DNA of 64,000 nucleotides, taken from the NCBI GenBank assembly GCA_007644065.1, contig VJWN01000011.1, positions 1,116,001 through 1,180,000 on the forward strand. Reading direction: 5' to 3'. The DNA is from Margaritispora aquatica. Taxonomy: Eukaryota; Ascomycota; Leotiomycetes; Helotiales; Discinellaceae. Of the stretch, positions 22,719 to 33,020 are shown piece by piece (the first letter of the stretch is position 1; every line of letters begins with the position of its first letter). A model generated the notes under the pieces. The model made no database searches. It was not told the origin of the DNA and saw only the letters and a program-made list of their open reading frames with translations. Made by a program: the position numbers and the translations under genes.

Positions 22719-23652
22719 ACATCTAGTGTGATGTGACTACCGTCCTCGTGGTGAGCACGAGTGGATGCGTCTTTCTATCTTCGCTTCGTGTGGTCTGGAT
22801 TGCATGCAAATGGATGGATGAAAGATCAACCCGCTTTCTCTGTATGAATCATTTATTGCATAGCCTTGCGCTTTTTGTTCTTTAACATTATTCTCTCGTT
22901 GGTATCCCACGTTTGTGGGGGACTCTTGTTCTTTTCATCCGAGGGACTTCCCCGTACATTGTTTGTATGGGTGTAGGAGAGTCCGTCGATGGCGCTTTTG
23001 TTGTTGTTTACGACGGTTATGAGATGTTCTCGGTTGTCTTTGCCTCTTTTTTCTTTTTTGTTTTTGTTTTCATTCGTGGTTGGATTCCCAAGGATATTTA
23101 TCGGAGGATTCGGTTTGGTTTTAGGGGGGGGGGGCTTGGTGGTATTCTTGGAGGGATAGTCGGATGGACGGTGGTTTTGGCATGGGGTTTGGAGGGCTAT
23201 GGATTCTTGGGGTCGTCGATTGATTGAGTGAGAGAGTGAATGAGTGTGTGAGGGGAAGCGTGTTCGATTCTAGATTTGTACGGTGGTTGTGGTTGACGTG
23301 TTGCTGAATAGAAACACGGGAAGGAAAAAAGAGAAAGAGAGTGAGAGAGAGCGCAAGCAAGGTAGCAATTCCTTGGCCGTCATCAAAATCACAATCAGAA
23401 TCAAGAAGATGTACAAATAGTCGAGTGGTGGTAGAAAGCGAGAGTAGAATCGAGAGTAGAATCAAAAAAGATGTTCACTGAATGTTTTGTGTTTATCCAT
23501 TTATTTATTCCTTTCTTTTGCTTGAGTATTGATTGGGTCGATTGATTTCGTTGAATCGTTTCTTACTTTGTTCACTTGTCTGTTGTGTTTATTCGTTGGT
23601 CTATTCATTGTGTTTACGTGTTTGCAAGTGTTCACACATCTATAGATTCGCA

Positions 23653-23687
<35 letters not shown>

Positions 23688-23689
23688 CT
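23653..23689. repeat. (CT)n-(CTTT)n microsatellite
   Basis: A short CT run passes into about six CTTT units. Confidence 0.9.
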
Positions 23690-23989
23690 GTCTCTTTCCT
23701 ATTCCCGATCTGTACCATTCAACCTCTCGCCATCACTAGCTTGTGTATGATATAAGCTCCATCGATCCCCTCCCTTGCCCTCTCTTGACTCTCCTTTACC
23801 GACTTACTCACTCAGCAATTTCACACCAGCTACGCTATGTACCTTATTTACTCGTGCTGATGGGGGGTGCGACAAAGGCCATCCATGGGTTATGGTGTGG
23901 GGTCCTGGGGCTTGGAGATGCGAGGGTTGAGCTGACTGGAGCTTGGCTTGGGATCTAAGGACCTGGAGGAGAGGTAGGGTTTAGGAGTC

Positions 23990-24050
23990 GAAGGGTCAAA
24001 GGGTCAAAGGTTTAAGGGTTTAAGGGTTTAAGAGTTTAAGAGCTTTAAGG
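23990..24050. repeat. Degenerate (AAGGGTTT)n-like array
   Basis: GGGTCAAA repeats twice and then becomes AAGGGTTT repeats decaying to AAGAGTTT. It resembles, but is not, the TTAGGG telomere repeat. Confidence 0.8.
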
Positions 24051-24183
24051 GATTGGGGATTAAGGGGCGGAATTCTCGTAGTTTAGAGGCTCTAAGTACG
24101 GGTCTTGTCGTTAGGGGTTGGGGATTAGGCGTGGGTGGTGGGTCGTGATTCGCGGATTATAGATTTCTTCTCTCGTTTCCTCA

Positions 24184-24208
24184 TGTGTGTGTGTGTGTGT
24201 GTGTGTGT
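24184..24208. repeat. (TG)n microsatellite
   Basis: Twelve uninterrupted TG units. Confidence 0.95.
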
Positions 24209-24496
24209 ATGCGTAGGGCGAGAAAGAGACACAAAAGCAAGGATCAAACACAGTGCAGTACGATACAAACTCGGCAAAACATTAGTGTTTTTTACTATTC
24301 AAATCACTGTCCTTATTTCTGGAGCTGGGAGTTGAGAGTCGGTGAAATGGGACCAGGTGGGAAAAAAAAAAAAAAGCTAGGACCGGCAATACGGAAGGAT
24401 GGATAGAAATCGATAGAAATAAAAACCAAGATTGTGGTAGGATAGTATGTACCTCAAGGGCAGCTAGCTGGTCTTCCCTCGTTTCTTGCTTGAGCG

Positions 24497-24520
24497 GGCG
24501 AGGCGAGGCGAGGCGAGGCA
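24497..24520. repeat. (GGCGA)n repeat
   Basis: Pentamer GGCGA about five times in a G-rich segment. Confidence 0.9.
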
Positions 24521-25212
24521 TGGGAGGGAAAAGAAAAGGAAAGGAAGAGAAAGGCGAAAAGGTCGGCAGGAGGGGTAATTTAGGGCCAGAGATCGAGAGA
24601 GAGGGTAAGGGTGGGAAAGCGAAAGAGAGAGGAGTCGGATTTAAAAATCGTAAACCATGTAAACCACGATAGAAGGAGGCAGAGGAACAGGGAGACGGCC
24701 ACAAAGTATAAATGTAGAGATACATGCAATTTCTCTGCCACGAGTAGCCAGCCACTTGCTGCTTTTCAGTTTGAACACATGTGTTACATGCACTCCTCTA
24801 TGTCTTCAATTTTGATGGAACATGTTGCTTGCTTACTAGTTCATATCTGCCTATTTAGACGCCTAAAGCCTGTGTCAGATGTGTCGAAGAGGTGGTAGGT
24901 CATATTCTGCCTTCGATATCGCTCTCTTCTCACTCTAGCCCATCCCAAACTAATCCAGACTTGATGACCCCAAGCCACCCAGACCAGACCATAACCATAA
25001 CGCCTTCCATGCCCGCCAACGCCCGTGCCCGTAAGTATGGAGCTGTGTCCTCACGACGTTAGCCTGAGATGCTCATCGGCTGGCTCATATCTCATTCCGT
25101 TCCCATTCTCGCCATATCAGTTCTTTTCTCCCTTCTACCACCTCTCCTCCACGCTCAACTATTTCCAGATGCACATCCAGAACCACAAGCTCTTCCCCTC
25201 TCTGCTTATCAC

Positions 25213-26291
25213 TCACGCCCCCTCACCCTCACCCTTCACAACAATCCCACCCGTCGCTCTAACAGCCTCATCAACGTCGTCCCTCAACTCCGGTAACGCA
25301 CTCCTCATCTGCTGAGCCAACACATCCCGAAACGACGCAAACGCCTCCGTCTTGCCGCGCATGACTTGGTTGCTCTTGCGCGTAGCCTCGACCAGCTCAC
25401 GCGTGTAGATGTCCGGATTGCGCCCGTTGTCGACGTATTGCATTAGCTCGGGCGGGATGGAGGGGAGTTTGATGGTGGCTGAGCTGGATGAGGTGGTGGT
25501 GTGGATTAAGGTGAGGGTTTGGTGGAGTTTTTTGCTGTGAGTGAGGAGAAGAGGGTTAGTAATTATCTTCGTAGATGAGTATAGTGGAGTGCGTTGGAGG
25601 CAACAAACATCGTATTCTCCAGGACATCTTTCGATGGCCTCGCCGTCTGATCGTATGAGTTGACTTGAATCATCATCTGGTACAGATCCTGAATGACATC
25701 CTTGAGCTGCTCTGCGGGTTTCGTCAGCTTCTGTGTCTTTCACCCTGTCCTGCTTCCCTTCGACTCTCCCTCAACTCTCCCTTTCGTATGCCCTCCTCTC
25801 AACTCTCAACCACACAGAACTAGAGCACATTATATCCACCCTCCGTCGCACCTCCTCGCTCCCTTGCCCCACCAATCCCTCAGCCCAGCTTCCCCTCACC
25901 TTATCGTCCGCCTCTCCCCTCATTCTCCATTCCTCATCTCCCTTGTCCGCCACAGTCTCCCCAGCTTCGCGAACCTCCCCCCAAATTTGTCCCAATCTCT
26001 TCCTTCAATGTCTACCCCACCAATTTCCTCTCTCATCTTCATCCTCCTCTCGTCCTCCTCGTCGCTCCCACTTCACTGAACCGATCCAAGTCAAGCACGC
26101 ACACATCCATACATTCATCCACGCATCCACGCATCCATCTACCCATCTACCCATCTAACCTTCCACCAACCCGCTCAACTATCACTCCCACCACCCAACC
26201 CACCAAACAGCAATCGATCAATCAATCGTATAGAAAGACAAACAAACTCACTCTCAATAACATCATGATCAGACTGACCCACGGGCGCCAT
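25213..26291 (-). CDS. med10: Mediator complex subunit 10 (Med10/Nut2)
   Basis: Med10 is an essential middle-module subunit of Mediator, linking activators to RNA polymerase II. I join, on the minus strand, 26291-26252, 25711-25609 and 25534-25213, giving 154 residues, a normal length for the family. The start MAPVGQSDHDVIE and the helix QLKDVIQDLYQMMIQVNSYD are classic fungal Med10; the second half contains IPPELMQYVDNGRNPDIYTR and ELVEATRKSNQVMRGKTEAF, the strongest family blocks. Donors are GTGAGT and GTTTGT, acceptors GCAG and ACAG. Intron 1 is 540 nt, far longer than its neighbours in the window, and is rich in C and T on the plus strand. Ser-rich SSSS separates the two halves. The tail VKGEGEGA is not conserved as far as I know. 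Confidence 0.92.
26102..26157. repeat. ATCCA/CATC-type repeat inside Med10 intron 1
   Basis: Imperfect units of ATCCACGC and ATCTACCC alternate; the array lies wholly within the long first intron. Confidence 0.8.
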
Positions 26292-26695
26292 CGTATCTGC
26301 GAGTAGTGCGACGGCAGATCGAGACAGCAAATCGTGGAACTCGTTCAAAAGACAGTGTTGATGGCTTGGGAATGAATGTACTCGTGTGTTCGCTGGGAGT
26401 TTTGATGTGAAATGCGATGCTGATGGAATGAATGAGCTTCACTTCAGCCTTGTGGAACATCAAGGTCGTGATAGAGAACGTGGGGGCGTCAGCCTTGCAT
26501 GTGGCTGGGCTAGCCGAGCCCCCTATTCCGTAAGTGGACAAAAGTAAAAAAAAACGACATCCTGTTTAGTGTTGATCAGACTCATCAGTCAAAGCCCTAC
26601 GATTTTCAGAGCTCAATTCAAAGCATTTCCAATTTCAATTCCAACCTATCTTCTATTCACACAGACAATCTAGCAACCCCAGCCCATCCTCTCAG
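26292..26695. other. Spacer between Med10 start and LIM-like gene stop
   Basis: About 400 nt with no reading frame of note. It must hold the Med10 promoter and the 3' end of the next minus-strand gene. No specific element was recognised. Confidence 0.6.
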
Positions 26696-28669
26696 TCAAT
26701 CCTCATAAAACAAATCCCTCAACTCCCGATGCAGATTACCCCTCGAATCAATCCCCTCCGCCCCAGTGATCCTCCTCTCTCTATCTAGCATCCTTCTTAG
26801 GGCATTAGCCTTCCTTCTCTCTGCAAGGCTCTGCTCCGCAACCGCTCCTACTCCCTGCAGAGACATCCTCCTCTCGTCTCTCTGCCTTCTGATTTTCTCA
26901 AGAATTGGTTCTGGCTCTTTTGGCACATATTTCGCGTGTTGTGGGAACTTCGCACCCAACGGTTGGTAGCGATCTAGATACTCCGAGGAATGAGAAACTG
27001 GATTCGAAGCGGTCGCAAGAGGATCAGGTAGTCTCCACTGAGCGATCTGTTGCGGGGTGGGGCTAAATCTTCTTGGTGAAAGTGGTGGGGTGGGTGGCAT
27101 GTCATGCTCATAGAGATCCAGACTTTCATGAATTGTCTTGGGATCTACAACCATGCAGTGATTGAAATACGAACTCGTTTCGGTATGGTTGAGCACCGGA
27201 CGGGACATCCGTGGATAGGGCGTTTTTATTCTGACTGGTTTTGGCGAGGCCTCGAATACTGTTTCCCCTGAGGACGAGGAGTCAAAAGATTCCGAGCTCT
27301 TGGACGAGAGAATTTCTTCCGGTTGTACTATGCGTCCGCTAACATTTGACTGATCGTGGGTCATGATGGGACTCAACTTTGAAGCCATCAAATATGTCAC
27401 TCTTGGAAAAGGTGTCTTTTCCGCAAGTTCTGGCGCTGGACTAGGAACAGCCGTACCTAACTGACTTGAGAAAACCATATCGTCAAAAGGATCTGCCATA
27501 GCATCCATGGCAATTGGGGAGTTTTGCACCACTGTCGGTAGCTCCTGTGTGCCTCGAAGGGATTCGCATGACCTAGCTCGTGCCGGTAAGGTGATTTTGT
27601 TTTCGCGCTCTCGTTGGACATTGCTTGGAAGCAAGCGCATCCATTGTGGCAAAGGCTTTGTTTTACTAGCCCTAAAAGCTGGCTCTCCAAGCGGATTGAA
27701 GATGGACAAGTAAATCTCGTCGCTGAGTTCTTCTCGACGTGGTGTGTTCGGTCTGATGTGTCCCAACTCTGCTTTCTCATCATCACTATGAGTATGTCTT
27801 TCAATCGTGTCGTTGAGGACATCATCATCTGCTAATACTTGTTTGCTGCTAGCAATTGAAGAGGCTGCCCCGTCATCCTGGAAACCATCAAGCAACTGCA
27901 ACCTCTCGTTCATGAGAGGTTGTGGAGTCTGAGTCGGATTGGGATGAGTTGACTCAATTGAGCTATTGTTAATGTATCTTCTCAAGTCATTTTCAATTTC
28001 CTGCGTACGGAATCCCTTGGACCGTCTGGGAGCAAGAGCTGAGAGTGTTGTTACTTGAAACGTAGCATCCCTCCTCTGCACCCTCTCATCCAACAGATCC
28101 AAGCGATCACGACTCAACCCCCCATCAGACCTCGTAACAGTCTCCAGCCCCTTCTCAAGAACCAGCTTAGAAGGTTCACCAGCCGTCTCAACCTTACAAA
28201 CACTGCACAGCGGAACCTCCTCCAACTCCACACCAAGACAGCGTCTCACAATATCGCCCGTCATGGTCCTACCACAGTCTTCACTTCCATCGATACTGCT
28301 CCCCGCACGTCTATTCGTTTTGTTCTCAAACTTCTCGGTCGGTGGGACGCTCATCTTGGTCTTGCAGAAAAGACAGCCGAAGCAGGCGCGGTGCCAGAAA
28401 CACCAGCCTAGGCTGACGACATCATCACCGCGGACGATGCATTCTCCACAGACCCAGCAGATACTCAAGTCTAGGACAGCACACCAGCACGCATGACAGA
28501 CAATGCGAGCCGATGTACCTAAGAGCTTAGGCTGCGAGCCAGAAGGCTGATTCTGCCAGCAGATGGTGCAGACGAAGACTGGTTCGTCGACGTTCGAGTT
28601 GGCGGGTTTTAGAGTTGGCGTCGAGAGAGGTGTTTTGGTGAAATCGTAGTCGTGAGACGAAGAAGACAT
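26696..28669 (-). CDS. LIM-like zinc-binding protein of unknown function
   Basis: A single-exon frame of 657 residues from ATG 28669-28667; an upstream in-frame ATG (28756) would add 29 residues of less convincing sequence. The N-terminal 160 residues are Cys-rich: C34-x2-C37, C58-x2-C61, C71-x2-C74, then H93-x2-C96-x2-C99-x2-C102, and C155-x2-C158. The centre (CWVCGECI ... WHRACFGCLFC) fits the LIM pattern C-x2-C ... H-x2-C-x2-C-x2-C, a protein-interaction fold with two zinc ions. The second LIM half seems stretched by an insertion between C102 and C155. The remaining ~500 residues are polar and probably disordered, with Pro-directed motifs (TPPLSPRRF) and a basic, charged C-terminal helix (ALRRMLDRERRITGAEG). 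Partner and role are unknown. Confidence 0.75.
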   Translation of the reverse strand: MSSSSHDYDFTKTPLSTPTLKPANSNVDEPVFVCTICWQNQPSGSQPKLLGTSARIVCHACWCAVLDLSICWVCGECIVRGDDVVSLGWCFWHRACFGCLFCKTKMSVPPTEKFENKTNRRAGSSIDGSEDCGRTMTGDIVRRCLGVELEEVPLCSVCKVETAGEPSKLVLEKGLETVTRSDGGLSRDRLDLLDERVQRRDATFQVTTLSALAPRRSKGFRTQEIENDLRRYINNSSIESTHPNPTQTPQPLMNERLQLLDGFQDDGAASSIASSKQVLADDDVLNDTIERHTHSDDEKAELGHIRPNTPRREELSDEIYLSIFNPLGEPAFRASKTKPLPQWMRLLPSNVQRERENKITLPARARSCESLRGTQELPTVVQNSPIAMDAMADPFDDMVFSSQLGTAVPSPAPELAEKTPFPRVTYLMASKLSPIMTHDQSNVSGRIVQPEEILSSKSSESFDSSSSGETVFEASPKPVRIKTPYPRMSRPVLNHTETSSYFNHCMVVDPKTIHESLDLYEHDMPPTPPLSPRRFSPTPQQIAQWRLPDPLATASNPVSHSSEYLDRYQPLGAKFPQHAKYVPKEPEPILEKIRRQRDERRMSLQGVGAVAEQSLAERRKANALRRMLDRERRITGAEGIDSRGNLHRELRDLFYED

Positions 28670-29275
28670 GCTGCGATTTTGGGGCTTCGAATCAGAGTTA
28701 AGAGAAGCTCTGGCGTCAACGATATAAATAAAATAATAGGTGTGAATAGAGCTCAACGCATTCTGTAATGCATGAGTGAGAGAAAAGATCGATCATAAAC
28801 GAATGTAATGGAATGAGTGTTAACCCAGCTCCCAGATGCTTTGATAAAGAATGGCGTATACGAAAGTGATGTTTACAATAGTGGACATGAAGAAATGGTT
28901 TATGGGACACGAGCAGCCTCACAAAGGAAACAACGATTGATGATAGAGATTCATTAACATAACTCGTCACTTCCCGGTCCTATACCAGGCAGAATAGCCT
29001 CGCTGGACAAAACAGAAAATATCCCTAAACAATCCCATAATGTACACAAACTGGGTAGAAAATCCACAATGGCAATTACGCCCAAATGCTCCTGCCGTAA
29101 TGAATGAATGAATGCGTGTAGGAATCGCTCCTAGTGAAAGGACTGGCTCATTATTCGCACCATACGCCTTCCCAATGAGTGAGTCCCTCTTTCAAGTTTC
29201 AACCAAACGCCACAGAATCCATTTTTCGAGAAACAAAACTCAAAAGCTTCACCACACACATTATTCAATCTGTAC
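28670..29275. other. Spacer between LIM-like and KEN-box genes
   Basis: About 600 nt, AT-rich, with only short reading frames. It probably holds the LIM-like gene promoter and the 3' end of the gene to the right. GAATGAATGAATG near 29100 is a small repeat. Confidence 0.55.
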
Positions 29276-31290
29276 TTATCTGCGCACTTTAGGACGTGCC
29301 AGCATATTCAATCGACTTAAGCTAAGGACGCCCTTCTTCTTCATTGGGCTCTTGGCTTTGGAACCTTGTGCTACACTTGATGCTTGCAGATTTGGAGCCA
29401 TCAGCATTGCTCCCTCAGCTGCCTTCTGCTTCTTTGGTGAACGTTGCATATCTTCATCCTCCTCATCATCAGACTCAACACGACGACGCTTCTTGTTCGA
29501 CATGCCATGGGGAATTGATGGAATGGGGGGAGTATTCTCCTTGTTACCAGGGAAAGCGCCAGGCATCGAGCTATTTGGCACCACACTCTTTCGAACCTGA
29601 CGAATACTGGATTGGCCCGGAGAAGATCCGAATCCTTTTGGCAATCGTCCAAAGTTGATCGTATGGTCAGACCGGAAAGTGAAGGTCCCTGGAACAGCTG
29701 GCAAAGGCTTTGGTTGAACACCCATCTGACGTGGTGGCTCAGGCAATGGGCGAACGCCAGCCAGTGATGGATATTCAATATCACCAAATATCTTGCTTGT
29801 GCTTGATCCACTTGGAATCACTGGATAGTGGACGTCCTTAGCGACAGACTGACTGGCAGATTTGACACCAAAGTTAATCTTCGAGGTTGACCTAGGGATT
29901 CCTGATTTCATTGGGGATGGAGAATTTTGGGCCATTGCAGGGTTCTTGTTCGTTAATTCGGGTGTGAAATTAACATGCCTTTCTTTCTGCTGACCACCGG
30001 GCGTGAAAGGTGCCGAAGGAAGTGTCTTCTCAAGATTTGGCTTGCTTGGGCTTCTGGCAAGTGATGGGATCGAAGTGGGTTTCTTTGCGCTAGTTTGATA
30101 CCTAAGAATTGACTTTACACGATCGAACTTGTTTGGGCTTTGCATGAAGCTTTTAGATTGCGACCTTGGAATGCTACTAATATTGCTAATGGTAGCAGAC
30201 TTTGTGAATCGCTTTGGAGTTTCCACTAAGTTTGGCCTCGAGGGAGACCTGGTAAGTGTAGGAATCTGGCTGACTGGTTTCTTGAGATTAGCGACACGAG
30301 AGAGCGAAGCTTGTGTAGGTGTCGTGAGCGAAGCCATGGTGTTTTGATGACTTTTGGGTGTAGCAGGAAGAGGTTTGTCGGCGTCGCCTCGAGAGACTGG
30401 TCGGGCAGAAGAGGTATCGTCAGCAATAGTTCTACGAGCACGCTTTCCTGGCGCAGTATTTTCTAGTCGGCTAGATTCAATTTGCTTTCCAGTACTTTGC
30501 TCGGATTTCTTCTGTGCCTCATCCTCATCATCTAGTTGTGCCTTTGAGTGTGTTCGCTTTAGATTATGATTTGTTGGAGCAAATCGGCCAGGTTGTGCTC
30601 TAAATGCAGAAGCGTGTCCAGCAATCGAATCCATCTTCTTGAATTCTGCCATATGAACGTCACTAAACCGGCCCGCCTTTCCCTTTGGGTGAGCAATCTT
30701 TCGTCCTTCTAGAGCAACGGATTCTGCATGCTGTCTCTTCTCCTCCTCTCGTTCCGCCGCAAGTCGAGCCTTGATTCGAAGTGCCTCTTCTCGCAGATCA
30801 TCCATCATTCGTTGAGCATCAGGGCCAAGTTGGGGTGCTGGGCGTGCAAATGTGAACTGGAAACTCGAATCCGAGATGCCTTTCTTGGAGGGGGTCTGCT
30901 GTGTGATTCCTGAAGGTTGGTTGTCTCCTGTAGCTTGAACATCGATGAATCCAAGACGCAGACCTGAATCTGGCTTGCGAGTTGTGCTTTGATGGGCTTT
31001 GCTTGGGTGCATCTCCTCCAGCGAAGGCTTCATACGCACAGCTGTTGCTGGAGTTCGTGGTGTTTGAGGGGTAGCTGCGAAGCTTTCTGGAGTGTCTCGT
31101 ACCATAGCAGTAGGAGCCTCGTCGCCTTCGACGAGAGATCCAAGGCGGCTGGAGGCATAGCTAAGAGACTGCAAGCACAAATTGTCAATATGTGATGCCA
31201 ACAGAATGACGAAATCCAATTGTTTACCTTTCCTGGAGTAGCTGCAGCGTTGCTTCGAAGCCTTGACGATCGACGCCGTGGAGTAGACAT
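29276..31290 (-). CDS. Conserved basic, disordered KEN-box protein
   Basis: Two exons, 31290-31228 and 31168-29276, separated by a 59-nt GT-AG intron, give 651 residues. The start is MSTPRRRSSRLRSNAAATPG. Residues with a family look are QRMMDDLREEALRIKARLAA (a charged helix), AEFKKMDSIAGHASAFRAQ, the KR-rich nuclear-type stretches GKRARR and KKRRRVESDDEEDE, and the end VLSLSRLNMLARPKVRR. Many SP/TP sites (TPRTP, SPSR, SPNK) and a KEN motif in NKENTPP suggest a protein phosphorylated by cyclin-dependent kinase and degraded in the cell cycle; that is inference from motifs. I recognise the block pattern as conserved in fungi but cannot name the family. Confidence 0.75.
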
Positions 31291-33020
31291 CTTGAGGTCT
31301 TCAAGCAGTTGTATAAAGGTGTGATGGTATAACCGGTCTGGAAGATGATGCAAGGTTGGATGTGGTCAATAATAGAAAGTGGATCAATAATAGAGATCCA
31401 GGATGCGGCTGTTGATTCGCTTGGGCTTGTTGATGTTTGCCGCAGATCTCATCGCGTATTTTCCAGCCAACAGGAGCCTCATCACGTGTAGGGAGGGGTT
31501 CGTGGTTGCCCGGACGACCTCTCTTGGCCTACCGAAATGTTGTACAAGTGATGAACGAATTTGTTTCACAAGAATGGCCATACTATTCACATGGAAAAGG
31601 GATATTCGATCAGGGAATACCTTTGAGCTGCTCGTCTATTTCCGGTGGAATAGATCGAATTCGCTGGTATAGTGGTGTCGATCCATATTTGTATGTCTAG
31701 GTAGGCAATTCATGAAGGTTACCAAAATCAGCCGAGACAGCTCAGTTTAGCTCATTTTGAAATATTACTTTGCCCATTCCATACTTCCATACACGACCAT
31801 TGTTGTATCTTTTCACCATCTCAGTCTCAACCTCAACTGTCTACATTCTATGCATACCTCATCTGGATACACGGAGATTGTTACCCTCTTTGTCCGCAAC
31901 CGAATTCAAGCGTGGCTCCATAGAATCCAAAACAAGCAATCCAATACAATCTACTAAATCCCACACAACAATAATTTTATACTAGCCTTTGACTTCTCAA
32001 ACCATAATAGCGAAGGTAGGTGAGATTATTGTCTCTGAAGAAATTCAGTTGGAGATCAACTTGAGACTGATTACTGGCTTGTGCAAGCACACAATACTTA
32101 CCACATCATATCAGACTTTACGGTCATTGATCCAGTAGCACTAATATCAAACACATATTAATTCTATTCATTTTGGCATAGGAACCATCAGCATTCCCTC
32201 AGTAAGAAGAATGCTCCAATGCTCATGCCCAACAAATAACAAAATGAAGACATAACAGAAACAGTGATAACTCACTGAGAACCTAGTGCCGACAGCACTG
32301 CTTAGCTCCTGAGCATGAGCATAACCTCCTGAATTATGAACCATTAGCCATGAAGTAGCGACATTATATTGGCGAGTCAGCCCAGGTATGCTTGTTCTGA
32401 ATCTTGTTCCAAAATTGTTATGCTGTTTTCCTCGCTGTTGATCATCTTGATTACAAAGGCGCCAGGCTTCGAGCCTTTGTCCTTCAGTCTTTGGTATCAT
32501 TTTGAGGACTTACCTAAATATGTGTGAGAGCATGATGTAGATAGAAAACCCGATGGACATCAGCTTGTGCCACAATTCAGCTGCCATATGGCTCAGCGAG
32601 AATTGAAATCCAGATTAAAAGGCAGTAGCACAGAGAAATCACCAAGGAAAGCAAGCACACATGCACTCCTTTCAGAGAACACATCATTGTTCGCTCAACA
32701 CCTAGCATAGCTATTCAGAAAGAAGCTTTTGTGATTGAATCTACCATTACAAGCAACGCAAGCATTCAACCGCAGCGATGACGGATCCTGTGTTCAAGAG
32801 AAAAAACACGAGATCCGCAAGATTGCCGAGGTAGAACGCCTAACCATCATATAACTTTGGTTTCATTGTTCCAATCCATTTTTCAGAGAGTTCCGCCGCC
32901 AGATTCCGCACCCATACACACGCACACAATTTTTTGCTCAATTTATCCTTTGTAGATGCATTCGTGATAAAACGAGCTGCAACACCTAGATGACCATTTG
33001 GAGACTTTTTGGTAGAGATT
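31291..33020. other. 1.7 kb spacer, no gene recognised
   Basis: It lies between the start of the KEN-box gene and the stop of the Stm1-type gene, so it contains a promoter on the left and a 3' region on the right. The longest frame (32168-32500, minus) has no motif. Several consensus-like donors occur on the minus strand (for example AGGTAAGT near 32510 and CAGTGAGT near 32275), so a spliced non-coding transcript is possible but unsupported. Confidence 0.5.

Larger units (their letters stand above)
22719..25212. other. 2.5 kb gene-free region downstream of ste12
   Basis: It holds the ste12 3' UTR and low-complexity DNA: a G-run near 23126, CT/CTTT repeats, an A/G-rich TTTAAGGG-like array, a GT microsatellite, an A14 run near 24361 and GGCGA repeats. 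Only short reading frames without motifs are present. The 3' region of the minus-strand Med10 gene begins at the right edge. Confidence 0.6.

Noticed and set aside
32168..32500. 110-codon minus frame and nearby donor-like sites
   Set aside because: No family signal; a spliced non-coding RNA cannot be shown without transcripts.
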